Shown piece by piece: positions 24,323 to 33,360 of a stretch of DNA of 64,000 nucleotides (the stretch's first letter is position 1; every line of letters begins with the position of its first letter). This DNA comes from DATFDN01 sp963767645 (GTDB taxonomy: Bacteria > Pseudomonadota > Alphaproteobacteria > Acetobacterales > Acetobacteraceae). A program made the position numbers and the translations under genes. Below the pieces are notes generated by a model. The model had not been told where the DNA came from, searched no databases, and saw only the letters and a program-made list of their open reading frames with translations. Location of the stretch: positions 186,001 through 250,000 of the forward strand of contig CAVYEW010000010.1 of assembly GCA_963767645.1 (NCBI GenBank), read 5' to 3'.

Positions 24323-25766
24323 GCTGATATCCCGGCTCGATCCGCCGCCAAGCTGGCCGGATGCCGGCGCGCTCGATCTCGCTCGGGTAACGTCGGATAG
24401 CCGGCTTGTCGCGCCGGGCACCCTGTTCGCGGCGCTTCCCGGCAGCCGGGCCGACGGACGCGCCTTCATTGCCGAGGCGGTGGCGCGCGGGGCCTGTGCC
24501 GTTCTCGCTCCCTCCGGCACGGAGTGGCCCGACGGCGTTCCCTCGCGCCCGCTGCTGGCCGACCCCGAGCCGCGGCGGCGGCTCGCGCAACTCGCCGCGC
24601 TGTTCGCCGGTCCGCAACCCGAGCAGGTGGTCGCCGTCACCGGCACCAACGGCAAGACCAGCACGGTGGAGTTCCTGCGCCAGATTTGGGAGTTGGGCGG
24701 TTGCTCAGCTGCGAGCCTCGGCACGCTTGGCGTGAACGCGCCGGGCTTCCCGGCCGGTCCGGGCCTTACCACGCCCGATCCGGTGACGCTCGCCGCGTCG
24801 CTTGCCGCGCTGGCCCGTGCCGGGGTGCGGCGGGCCGCGATCGAAGCGTCCTCGCACGGGCTGGACCAGTTCCGGCTCGACGGCGTGCGCCTGGCCGCCG
24901 CGGGCTTCAGCAACCTCACCCGCGACCATCTCGACTACCACGGCAGCGAGGCAGCCTATCGCGCCGCCAAGCTGCGGTTGTTCGCGGAACTGCTGCCGCC
25001 TGGAGCGCCCGGCGTCGCCAACGCCGACATGGACGCGGCGACGCTCGAAGCATTGCGCGCCATCGCGGCGCGGCGCCGGCTCGATCTGCGTACGGTGGGG
25101 GAGGCGGGAGATCTGCGGCTGCACGCCGCGCGTCCCCGCCCGGATGGGCAGGAGCTGGACATCGAGGCGGGCGGGGTGCGCCGGGTGATCCCCCTCCGTC
25201 TGCCCGGCCGGTTCCAGGCCGACAACGCGCTGCTGGCCGCGGCGCTGGCCCTGGCACTCGGCGACGACGATGCGCTCGATCGCCTGCCGCGCCTGAGCGG
25301 GGTGCGCGGACGTATGGAGCGCGCGGCGATTCTGCCCAACGGCGCCTGCGTCTATGTCGACTACGCCCACACGCCGGATGCGTTGGAGCGCTTGGCGCGC
25401 GCGCTGCGGCCGCATACGGCGGGTCGTCTGCATCTGCTGTTCGGCGCCGGCGGCGACCGCGATCCGGGCAAGCGTCCGCTGATGGGCGCCGTCGCTGCCC
25501 GCCTTGCGGACGTGGTGATCGTGACCGACGACAACCCGCGCAGCGAATCCCCGGCCGCGATCCGCGCCGCCATCCTGGCCGCCTGCCCCGGCGCGCGCGA
25601 GATCGGCGACCGTGCGCGGGCGATCGAGGCCGCGCTGGAGGGGCTGGCGCCGGGCGACGTGCTGGCGGTCGCCGGCAAGGGCCACGAGCAGGGGCAGACG
25701 ATCGGCGGCGAGATCATCCCGTTCGATGACGTGAGCGTGGTGCGTCGGTCGGCGGGGGCGGCATGA
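24309..25766 (+). CDS. murE: UDP-MurNAc-tripeptide synthetase MurE (meso-DAP type)
   Basis: 485 residues from TTG 24309. No ATG fits, and the N-terminus LRLDELISRLDPP aligns with the usual MurE start. Features: VTSDSRLVAPGTLFAAL, the ATP loop VTGTNGKTSTVEF, ASSHGLDQFRLDG and, near the end, DDNPRSE. The DNPR motif marks meso-diaminopimelate specificity, consistent with Gram-negative peptidoglycan. The gene overlaps ftsI by 14 bp and murF by 4 bp. A long frame upstream of 24309 is only a shadow of ftsI. Confidence 0.94.
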   Translation: MRLDELISRLDPPPSWPDAGALDLARVTSDSRLVAPGTLFAALPGSRADGRAFIAEAVARGACAVLAPSGTEWPDGVPSRPLLADPEPRRRLAQLAALFAGPQPEQVVAVTGTNGKTSTVEFLRQIWELGGCSAASLGTLGVNAPGFPAGPGLTTPDPVTLAASLAALARAGVRRAAIEASSHGLDQFRLDGVRLAAAGFSNLTRDHLDYHGSEAAYRAAKLRLFAELLPPGAPGVANADMDAATLEALRAIAARRRLDLRTVGEAGDLRLHAARPRPDGQELDIEAGGVRRVIPLRLPGRFQADNALLAAALALALGDDDALDRLPRLSGVRGRMERAAILPNGACVYVDYAHTPDALERLARALRPHTAGRLHLLFGAGGDRDPGKRPLMGAVAARLADVVIVTDDNPRSESPAAIRAAILAACPGAREIGDRARAIEAALEGLAPGDVLAVAGKGHEQGQTIGGEIIPFDDVSVVRRSAGAA

Positions 25767-27242
25767 CGGAGCCTCTTCGCACCGGCCGACCCCTCCCCCA
25801 ACCCCCTCCCGCAAGGGGAGGGGGCTTGCAATTCAACTCCCCCTCCCCTTGCGGGAGGGGGCCGGGGGGAGGGGAGCACGCAGAGGCTCTCTGGACCGCA
25901 AGCGCCCTGGCCGAAGCCACGCGCGGCACGCTATCGGTGCCATTCGACGCCACCGGCGTCTCGATCGACACCCGCACCATCGCGCCGGGCGATCTGTTCA
26001 TCGCCTTGCGCGGCGAGCATGGCGACGGCCACGCGCATGTCGCCGACGCGATCGCGCGCGGCGCGGCCGGCGCCATGGTCCACGCCGATGCGCCCGGCCC
26101 GACGCTGCGCGTGGACGACACCTTGGCTGGCCTGACCCGCCTCGGCGCCGCCGGGCGGGCGCGCTTCGCCGGGCGCCTCGCCGCGATCACCGGCAGCGTC
26201 GGCAAGACCACGACCAAGGAGATGCTGCGCACCGCGCTCGGCGCGCAGGCACCGACCCATGCAGCGGCCGCCTCCTACAACAACCACTGGGGCGTGCCGC
26301 TTACCCTGGCACGCCTGCCCGCGGAATGCCGGTTCTGCGTCGCCGAGATCGGCATGAACCAGCCGAACGAGATTGCGCCGCTCGCCAAGCTCGCCCGCCC
26401 GCATGTCGCGGTGATCACGGCGGTCGAGGCGGCGCATGTCGGCAATCTCGGCAGCATTGAGGCGATCGCGCGCGAAAAGGCGGCGATCCTGCGCGGCCTT
26501 GGAGCCGGCCGGTATTGCAGTGCTGCCCGCCAACTCGCCCTATCTGGATTTGCTGGGCGCCGAGGCCGGCGCGGCGCGGGTCACGACGTTCGGCACGGCG
26601 CCGAGCGCGGATGCACGGCTGGTCGAAGCTCATGCGGATGCCGAGGGCAGCGAGCTCGCGATCCGCATCGGCGGGCGCATGTTTCGCCTGCGTCTGTCCG
26701 CGCCTGGCCGGCACATGGCAATGAACGCGGTTGCGGCGCTCGCTGCGGCTGACGCAATGGGGGCTGATCTCGCGGCGGCAGCCCGCGCGCTGGCCGGCTT
26801 TGTCCCGGTTGCCGGACGCGGCGCGCGGCGCCGCATCGATGTCCCCGGCGGCAGCGCCGTACTGATCGACGAGAGCTACAACGCCAACCCCGCCTCGGTG
26901 CGTGCCGCGCTCGCCGTGCTCGCATTGCAGCCGGGCGCGCGGCGGATCGCTGTCCTGGGGGACATGCTGGAGCTGGGCGAGCATGGCCCGGCCGAGCACG
27001 CCGCGCTTGCGCCGGACGCGGCGGCTGCGGATCTGGTGTTCACCTGCGGCACGCTGATGCGCCGCCTGCACGATGCGGTCCCGCCGGCACGGCGCGGCGC
27101 ACATGCACGCGATGCCGCGGCGTTGGCGGGAATGGTCGCCAGTGCTCTACGCCCCGGTGACGTGGTTCTGGTCAAGGGCAGTCTCGGCAGCCATATGCGG
27201 CTGGTCGTCTCCACGCTCGAGCCGATGATGGAGACCGCCTGA
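25763..27242 (+). CDS. murF: UDP-MurNAc-pentapeptide synthetase MurF (frameshifted in this sequence)
   Basis: Two frames together give a normal MurF. The first (ATG 25763 to about 26495) has VSIDTRTIAPGDLFIALRGE, ITGSVGKTTTKEML (ATP loop), YNNHWGVPLTLARLP and AEIGMNQPNEIAPLAKLARP. The second (about 26499 to 27242) continues EPAGIAVLPANSPYLDLL, DESYNANPASVRAAL and GDMLELGEHGPAEHAAL. One surplus base near 26494-26501 (CGCGGCCTTGGAG) restores ILRGLEPAGIAVLP. MurF adds D-Ala-D-Ala and is essential, so the break is more likely a sequence error than a real mutation. Residues ~10-38 are encoded by a palindromic repeat (PQPPPARGGG ... SPSPCGRGPGGG) and have no counterpart in ordinary MurF. Confidence 0.88.
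25790..25877. repeat. Full palindromic repeat inside the murF coding region
   Basis: Two inverted arms of about 33 nt surround a short spacer (CTTGCAATTCAACT). The left arm contains CCCCCTCCCGCAAGGGGAGG and the right arm CCTCCCCTTGCGGGAGGGGG. It lies a few codons after the murF start and is read in frame. This is the most symmetrical copy of the family in the window. Confidence 0.75.
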
Positions 27243-28330
27243 TGCTGTACGACCTGTCGCAGCCCTTCGCGACCCATTTCGCGCTTTTCAACCTGTTCCG
27301 GTACATCACCTTCCGCTCGGGTGCCGCCTGCATGACGGCGCTGGTGGTGAGCTTCATCATCGGCCCGGCGCTGATCCGCTGGCTGCGCATCAAGCAGCGC
27401 CAAGGTCAGCCGATCCGCCTGGACGGACCGGAACGCCACATCCTCGAAAAGCAGGGCACGCCGACCATGGGCGGCGTCATGATCCTGGTCGCGTGGTTGA
27501 TCTCCACCGTGCTCTGGGTCGATCTGCGCAACCAGTATGTGTGGGCGGCGATGCTGGTCACGCTGGGCTACGGGCTGCTCGGCTTCGCCGACGATTACCT
27601 GAAGCTCTCCAAGCGAAATCATCGTGGCGTGCCCGGCCGCGTCAAGCTGATCGTGCAGGCGGTGATCGGTCTGGCGGTTGCGTACTGGGTGATGCGCACC
27701 GCCGGCAATGTGCTGGGCGATGCGCTCGCCGTTCCGGTGTTCAAGGACGTGGCGCCGCGCCTCGGCTGGTTCTTCCCGATCTGGGGCATGTTCGTGCTGA
27801 TGGGCTCGTCGAATGCGGTGAACCTGACCGACGGGCTGGACGGGCTCGCCATCGTGCCGACCATCATCACGGCGGGCGTCTTCGCGCTGATCGCCTATCT
27901 CGTCGGCAACCGCGTCTTTGCCGACTATCTGCAGTTGCATCCCGTGCCCGGCTCGGGCGAGCTGACGGTGTTCTGCGCGGCGCTGATCGGCGCCGGCCTC
28001 GGGTTCCTGTGGTTCAACGCCCCACCCGCTGCGGTGTTCATGGGCGACACCGGCAGCCTGGCGCTGGGCGGTGCGCTTGGCACGGTAGCGGTCGCCACCA
28101 AGCACGAGATCGTGCTGATGATCGTGGGCGGCCTGTTCGTGGTCGAGACCGTCTCCGTTATCATCCAGGTGTTCTGGTTCAAGCGCACCGGCACCCGCGT
28201 GTTCCTGATGGCGCCGCTGCACCACCACTTCGAGAAGAAGGGCTGGGCGGAGCCCACTATCGTGATCCGGTTCTGGATCATCTCCTTCATTCTCGCCCTG
28301 GTCGGTTTGGCGACCTTGAAGATACGATGA
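27242..28330 (+). CDS. mraY: Phospho-MurNAc-pentapeptide translocase MraY
   Basis: 362 residues with about ten transmembrane segments. Diagnostic motifs: KQGTPTMGGVMILVAW, GFADDYLKLSKRNHRG (Mg-binding DD), SSNAVNLTDGLDGLA, FMGDTGSLALGG and APLHHHFEKKGW. It makes lipid I at the inner face of the inner membrane. It starts on the last base of the murF stop, and its own stop overlaps murD. Confidence 0.96.
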   Translation: MLYDLSQPFATHFALFNLFRYITFRSGAACMTALVVSFIIGPALIRWLRIKQRQGQPIRLDGPERHILEKQGTPTMGGVMILVAWLISTVLWVDLRNQYVWAAMLVTLGYGLLGFADDYLKLSKRNHRGVPGRVKLIVQAVIGLAVAYWVMRTAGNVLGDALAVPVFKDVAPRLGWFFPIWGMFVLMGSSNAVNLTDGLDGLAIVPTIITAGVFALIAYLVGNRVFADYLQLHPVPGSGELTVFCAALIGAGLGFLWFNAPPAAVFMGDTGSLALGGALGTVAVATKHEIVLMIVGGLFVVETVSVIIQVFWFKRTGTRVFLMAPLHHHFEKKGWAEPTIVIRFWIISFILALVGLATLKIR

Positions 28331-29694
28331 GCGCCTTTCCGCCCGATCTGTTCGCCGGCGCACGCTTCGCCGTCATCGGCCTCGGCCGCAACGGCCTGCC
28401 GGCAGCACGTGCATTGGCCGCGATGGGTGCCGAGGTGCTCGCCTGGGATGATGACGCGGCGGCTCGGGCACAAGCCGCAGACCTGGAACCGCGTCCGCCT
28501 TGTGCAGGCGACCGGCTGGACGCGCTCGTGCTTTCTCCCGGTATACCACACACCCTGCCGCACCCGCACAAGCTCGCCGCGCTTGCCGCCGCGCAAGGCT
28601 GGCCGATCTTGTCCGATACCGAGCTGCTGTTCCGCGCAGCGCGCGCGGCAGGATCGGCTGCGCGCTTCGTCGGCATCACCGGCACCAACGGCAAGTCGAC
28701 CACTACCGCGCTGCTTGCGCACATCCTGGCGATTGCCGGCATGCCGGTCGCGGCGGGCGGCAATCTCGGGACGGCCGCGCTAGCCTTGCCGCGACTAGGT
28801 GACGATGGCGTGTACGTGCTCGAAATGTCGAGCTACATGTTGGAGCGAATCGCAACCATCCGTTTCGATGTCGCTGCTATGCTCAATCTCAGCGCCGATC
28901 ACCTCGACCGCCACGGCGACATGGCCGGATACGAAGCGGCCAAGCGCGCGGTGTTCGCGCGCCAGCGTCCGTGCGATTCGGCGGTGGTCGGGATCGACGA
29001 TGCGCCGAGCGCCTTGGCTGCGGCCTGGCTGCGCACGCGTCCAGCACGGGTCTTCACCGTGTCGGGCATGCAGCCTGCCGACATCTGGCCGGATGCCGGG
29101 TTGCTGCGCGACGCCGCCGGCCCGATCGTCGCGATGCACTCCGCCGCCACGCTGCCGGGCGCGCATAATGCGCAGAACGCGGCAGCAGCAGCGGGAATGG
29201 CACTGGCGCTCGGCGTCGCGCGCGCGCAGGTGGCGCGGGGGATCGAGACCTTCGCCGGCCTGCCGCACCGGCAAAGACTGGTCGGCCATGTCGGTGATGT
29301 CGCCTTCATTGACGACAGCAAGGCGACCAACGCGGATGCCGCTGCGCGCGCGCTCGGCTGCTACGAGCGGCTGGTTTGGATCGCCGGCGGACAGGCGAAA
29401 GAGGGCGGGATCGAGCCGCTCGCGCCCTTCTTCCCGCGCATCGCGCGCGCATTGCTGATCGGCCGCGACGCACCGACGCTGGCCGGCACGCTCGCGCGTC
29501 ACGGCGTCGCCCACGATATCGTCGGTACGCTGGAAGAGGCGGTTCCCGCCGCCCTGGCGGCGGCGCGCGGAACCGGTGCGGTCGTGCTGCTGTCGCCGGC
29601 CTGCGCGAGCTTCGACCAGTTCAGCGGCTTCGAGGCACGCGGCGCGCGCTTCGCCGCGCTTGTTGCCGAGCTTGCCCGCGAGAGGGCCGCCTGA
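28327..29694 (+). CDS. murD: UDP-MurNAc-L-alanine:D-glutamate ligase MurD
   Basis: 455 residues. An N-terminal Rossmann-like domain (FAVIGLGRNGLPAARALAAM) is followed by the ATP loop GITGTNGKSTTTALL, LNLSADHLDRHGDM, LPGAHNAQNAAAAAGMAL, PHRQRLVG and DDSKATNADAAARAL, as in MurD. ATG 28327 overlaps the mraY stop; the frame upstream of it is a shadow of mraY. The stop shares bases with the ftsW start (TGATG at 29692). Confidence 0.95.
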   Translation: MSAFPPDLFAGARFAVIGLGRNGLPAARALAAMGAEVLAWDDDAAARAQAADLEPRPPCAGDRLDALVLSPGIPHTLPHPHKLAALAAAQGWPILSDTELLFRAARAAGSAARFVGITGTNGKSTTTALLAHILAIAGMPVAAGGNLGTAALALPRLGDDGVYVLEMSSYMLERIATIRFDVAAMLNLSADHLDRHGDMAGYEAAKRAVFARQRPCDSAVVGIDDAPSALAAAWLRTRPARVFTVSGMQPADIWPDAGLLRDAAGPIVAMHSAATLPGAHNAQNAAAAAGMALALGVARAQVARGIETFAGLPHRQRLVGHVGDVAFIDDSKATNADAAARALGCYERLVWIAGGQAKEGGIEPLAPFFPRIARALLIGRDAPTLAGTLARHGVAHDIVGTLEEAVPAALAAARGTGAVVLLSPACASFDQFSGFEARGARFAALVAELARERAA

Positions 29695-30812
29695 TGCCGA
29701 CGCTCTCGCGCGCCGACACCTCGACCCTCGGCCGGTGGTGGTGGAGCGTCGATCGCTGGACCCTGGGCGCGATCGGCCTGCTGATCGGCTTCGGCTATGT
29801 CCTGATCCTTGCCGCGAGCCCTGCGGTCGCCGAGCGCATCGGCGACCCGCGCAATGCGCTCATCGTCAAGCAGGTGCTGTTCCTGGCATTGGCAGGGGCC
29901 ATCGTCTGCGGCGTGTCGCTGCTCTCCCCGCGCGGGATTCGCCGGCTCGCGATCGTGGGCTGCATCGTCGCGCTGGCGCTGACCGCTGCCACGCTGATGA
30001 TCGGCGTAGAGATCAAGGGCGCGCGACGCTGGATCGCGCTGCCCGGCCTGTCCCTCCAGCCGAGCGAGTTCCTGAAGCCGTGCTTCGCCGTCGTGACTGC
30101 TTGGCTGGTGAGCGAGGCACGGCGCGGCCGCTTCCCCGGCCAACTCGCTACTGCCGGCATCTATCTGGCGATCGTGCTGCTGCTCAAGGAACAGCCGGAT
30201 ATCGGCATGACTGCGGTCATCACCGCCGTGTATTTCACCCAGCTTTTCATTGACGGGCTGAACCTGTTCTTCGTCGGCGTCGGCATGGCCGGCATCGCCA
30301 GCGCCGCAGTCGGCGCCTATACGTTGTTCCCGCATGTGCAGGTGCGGGTCCAGGAGTTCCTGCATCCGCACAACTCCAACACCTACCAGGTGACGACCGC
30401 GCTCGAGGCGTTCGGCAATGGCGGGCTCTTGGGGCGCGGGCCTGGCGAGGGTCGGGTGAAGGACGTGCTGCCGGACGCGCACGCCGATTTCGTGTTCGCT
30501 GTCGCCGGCGAGGAATTCGGAACGGTGATCTGCCTCCTTATCCTCGGCGTGTTCGCCTTCATCGTGGTGCGCGGTCTGCTCCGGCTGCTGCAGCAGCCTG
30601 ATCTGTTCACCGTGCTCGCCTGCGCTGGGCTGCTGACCGGCTTTGGCCTGCAGGCCTTCGTCAACATGGCCTCCACGCTGCAACTGATTCCGACCAAGGG
30701 CATGACGCTGCCCTTCATCTCCTATGGCGGCTCGTCGGCGATGGCGGTCGCCTTGGGGATGGGAATGCTGCTTGCGCTGACGCGCGGCCGTGCCCGCGAG
30801 GAAGCGCCATGA
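29694..30812 (+). CDS. ftsW: Septal peptidoglycan polymerase FtsW
   Basis: 372 residues of the SEDS family with about ten membrane segments. LILAASPAVAERIGD follows the first segment; later come GARRWIALPGLSLQPSEFLK, LKEQPDIGMTAVI, GEGRVKDVLPDAHADFVFAV and TKGMTLPFISYGGSS. FtsW polymerises lipid II at the septum together with FtsI. ATG 29694 overlaps the murD stop; its stop overlaps murG. Confidence 0.94.
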   Translation: MPTLSRADTSTLGRWWWSVDRWTLGAIGLLIGFGYVLILAASPAVAERIGDPRNALIVKQVLFLALAGAIVCGVSLLSPRGIRRLAIVGCIVALALTAATLMIGVEIKGARRWIALPGLSLQPSEFLKPCFAVVTAWLVSEARRGRFPGQLATAGIYLAIVLLLKEQPDIGMTAVITAVYFTQLFIDGLNLFFVGVGMAGIASAAVGAYTLFPHVQVRVQEFLHPHNSNTYQVTTALEAFGNGGLLGRGPGEGRVKDVLPDAHADFVFAVAGEEFGTVICLLILGVFAFIVVRGLLRLLQQPDLFTVLACAGLLTGFGLQAFVNMASTLQLIPTKGMTLPFISYGGSSAMAVALGMGMLLALTRGRAREEAP

Positions 30813-31921
30813 GAGGTCCCGCCGCGCGTCCCGTCGTCATCGCCGCAGGCGGCACCGGCGGGCACGTGTTCCCAGCGGAGGCGCTGGCGTCCGCGCTCAT
30901 CGCCCGCGGCCAGCGTATCGTGCTGATGACCGATACGAGATCGGGCGCGCTGGAGAGCCCGGTCTTTGCCGGACGCGAGCGGTTCGTGCTGAGCGGCGCC
31001 GGGATCGCCGGGCGTGGCGCGGCGCGCGCGGCGCGCGCGGTTGTTGCGTTGGGCGCGGGTGTCGCCCAGGCGCGGCGCGCGCTGGTGCGGCTCGATGCTT
31101 GCGCCGTGGTCGCGTTCGGCGGCTATCCGTCCGTGGCGCCGGTGCTCGCGGCGCGCAGCCTGACGCGGCGGCCGGCAGTGATTCTGCACGAACAGAACGC
31201 CGTGCTCGGCCGCGCCAACCGCTTCCTCGCGCGCCACGCCGACGCGCTCGCGCTGAGTTTTGCCGATACTGCGCGCGTGCCTTCCGGTGTGCGCGCAATC
31301 ATCACCGGCAATCCGGTGCGCCCGGCGATCGCGGCGATTCCGCCCTATGCCGCGCCGCTCCAAGGGGACACGCTGCGCCTGCTCGTGCTCGGCGGCTCGC
31401 TCGGCGCGCGCGTGCTGAGCGATGTCGTGCCGAACGCCGTGGCCGCGCTGCCGCAGGCATTGCGCACCCGGCTGTCGGTGGTCCAGCAATGCCGCGCCGA
31501 GGATCTGGCGCGGGTGAGGGGGGTATATGCCGGGGCCGGCATGCCCACCGAACTCGCCGCGTTCTTCCCCGATGTCGCCGCGCGGCTGTCCGAGACGCAT
31601 CTGGTCATCGCCCGCGCCGGCGCCTCCACGGTTGCCGAGCTGGCCGTCGCCGGCCGTCCGGCCATCCTCGTCCCGCTGCCCGGCGCCATCGACGATCACC
31701 AGAGCGCCAATGCGCGCGCGCTGGCGGAAGCGGGTGCCGTCGTGATCGCGCAGCGCGATCTGACGGCGCATGTCCTGGCCGCGCACCTCTCCGACCTGCT
31801 TGATGCTCCCGCCAGGCTCGATGCCATCGCTATTGCCGCGCGCGGACTGGCGCAGGCTGACGCCACGCAGCGTCTCGCTGGCCTGATCGACACCCTCATC
31901 GCACAGGAGGCCCGCGCATGA
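30809..31921 (+). CDS. murG: UDP-GlcNAc:lipid I transferase MurG
   Basis: 370 residues. IAAGGTGGHVFPAEALASAL is the donor/acceptor glycine-rich loop; GGYPSVAPVLAA, ILHEQNAVLGRANRFLA, ITGNPVRPAI, VLGGSLGAR and ARAGASTVAELAVAGRPAI follow. It makes lipid II on the cytosolic face of the membrane. It overlaps ftsW and murC by four bases each. Confidence 0.95.
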   Translation: MRGPAARPVVIAAGGTGGHVFPAEALASALIARGQRIVLMTDTRSGALESPVFAGRERFVLSGAGIAGRGAARAARAVVALGAGVAQARRALVRLDACAVVAFGGYPSVAPVLAARSLTRRPAVILHEQNAVLGRANRFLARHADALALSFADTARVPSGVRAIITGNPVRPAIAAIPPYAAPLQGDTLRLLVLGGSLGARVLSDVVPNAVAALPQALRTRLSVVQQCRAEDLARVRGVYAGAGMPTELAAFFPDVAARLSETHLVIARAGASTVAELAVAGRPAILVPLPGAIDDHQSANARALAEAGAVVIAQRDLTAHVLAAHLSDLLDAPARLDAIAIAARGLAQADATQRLAGLIDTLIAQEARA

Positions 31922-33360
31922 GGGCACTGCCGCTTTCCATCGGCACCATCCATTTCATCGGCATCGGCGGCATCGGCATGTCGGGCATCGCCGAGGTGCT
32001 GCACAATCTCGGCTACAGCGTGCAGGGCAGCGATATCGCGGATTCGGCGAATGTGCGCCGGTTGCGCGAGGCAGGAATTCCGGTCGCCATCGGCCACGAC
32101 GCAGCCAATCTCGCCCAGGCGCGCGTTGCCGTGACCTCCTCGGCGGTGAAGCGCGACAATCCGGAGGTGCAGGCCGCGCGCGCCCGCTTCATCCCCGTGG
32201 TGCGGCGGGCCGAGATGCTGGCCGAGCTGATGAGGCTGCGTTGGTCGGTGGCAATCGGCGGCACGCACGGCAAGACCACCACCACCAGCCTGATCGCGGC
32301 GGTGCTGGAGGCGGCGCATCTCGATCCCACCGTCATCAACGGCGGCATCATCAACGCCTATGGCACCAACACGCGGCTTGGTGCCGGCGAGTGGATGGTG
32401 GTGGAGGCCGATGAGAGCGACGGCAGCTTCCTGCGCCTGCCGGCGGTGATCGCGGTCGTCACCAACATGGACCCCGAGCATCTCGACCATTGGGGCACGC
32501 CGGATGCGATGGTCGCCGGCTACGACCAGTTCGTGTCGAACATCCCGTTCTACGGCTTCGCGGTGCTGTGCATCGACCATCCGGCGGTGCAGCAGATGAT
32601 CCCGCGCCTGTCGGATCGGCGCATCATCACCTATGGCTTCTCGCCGCAAGCCGATGTGCGGGCCGACAAGCTCGTGGCCGACCGCCTGGGCTCGACATTC
32701 GAGGTGACGTTCACCGATCGGGCGCGGAACCGGGCACGCAAGCTGGGGCCGTTCCGGCTGCCGATGCTGGGTGCGCACAACGTGCAGAACGCGCTGGCCG
32801 CCGTTGCCATCGGCATCGAAATGGAGATCGAGGACACGACCCTGCGCAGCGCCTTCGCCGCGTTCCGCGGCGTCAAGCGGCGCTTCACCAAGACCGGCGA
32901 GAGCGGCGGTATCACCATCATCGACGACTACGCGCACCATCCGGTGGAGGTGGCGGCGGTGCTCAAGGCGGCACGGCAGGCCGGCGCGCGGGAGGTGATC
33001 GCGGTGGTGCAGCCGCACCGGTTCTCACGGCTGCAATCCCTGTTCGACGAGTTCTGCACCTGCATGAACGACGCCGGCACGGTGATCGTCGCCGACGTCT
33101 ATCCCGCCGGAGAGGCGCCGATCCCAGGCGTGAACCGCGATGCGATGGTGGAGGGGTTGCGCGCGCGCGGCCATCGCTCGGTGGTGCCGCTGCCGAGCCC
33201 CGGCCGGCTCGCGGAGATGATCTTCGCCATCGCCAAGCCAAGCGATTTCGTCGTCTGTCTAGGCGCGGGAAACATCACCCAGTGGGCCAACGCGCTGCCG
33301 GCGGAATTGGCCGAGTTGCAGGCGGGGGCCGCGCGACGCATGGCGGGGAACGCGGCGTGA
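31918..33360 (+). CDS. murC: UDP-MurNAc:L-alanine ligase MurC
   Basis: 480 residues. HFIGIGGIGMSGIAEVL opens the first domain, then GGTHGKTTTTSLI (ATP loop), EADESDGSFLRLPAVIAVVT, MDPEHLDHWG, LGAHNVQNALAAVAIG, DDYAHHPVEVAAVL and QPHRFSRLQSLFDEF. Complete, with normal length. It adds the first amino acid of the stem peptide. Its stop overlaps the murB GTG. Confidence 0.96.
   Translation: MRALPLSIGTIHFIGIGGIGMSGIAEVLHNLGYSVQGSDIADSANVRRLREAGIPVAIGHDAANLAQARVAVTSSAVKRDNPEVQAARARFIPVVRRAEMLAELMRLRWSVAIGGTHGKTTTTSLIAAVLEAAHLDPTVINGGIINAYGTNTRLGAGEWMVVEADESDGSFLRLPAVIAVVTNMDPEHLDHWGTPDAMVAGYDQFVSNIPFYGFAVLCIDHPAVQQMIPRLSDRRIITYGFSPQADVRADKLVADRLGSTFEVTFTDRARNRARKLGPFRLPMLGAHNVQNALAAVAIGIEMEIEDTTLRSAFAAFRGVKRRFTKTGESGGITIIDDYAHHPVEVAAVLKAARQAGAREVIAVVQPHRFSRLQSLFDEFCTCMNDAGTVIVADVYPAGEAPIPGVNRDAMVEGLRARGHRSVVPLPSPGRLAEMIFAIAKPSDFVVCLGAGNITQWANALPAELAELQAGAARRMAGNAA

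Noticed and set aside
21938..24919. Very long minus-strand frame opposite ftsL-ftsI-murE
   Set aside because: A shadow frame; the dcw genes on the plus strand are certain.
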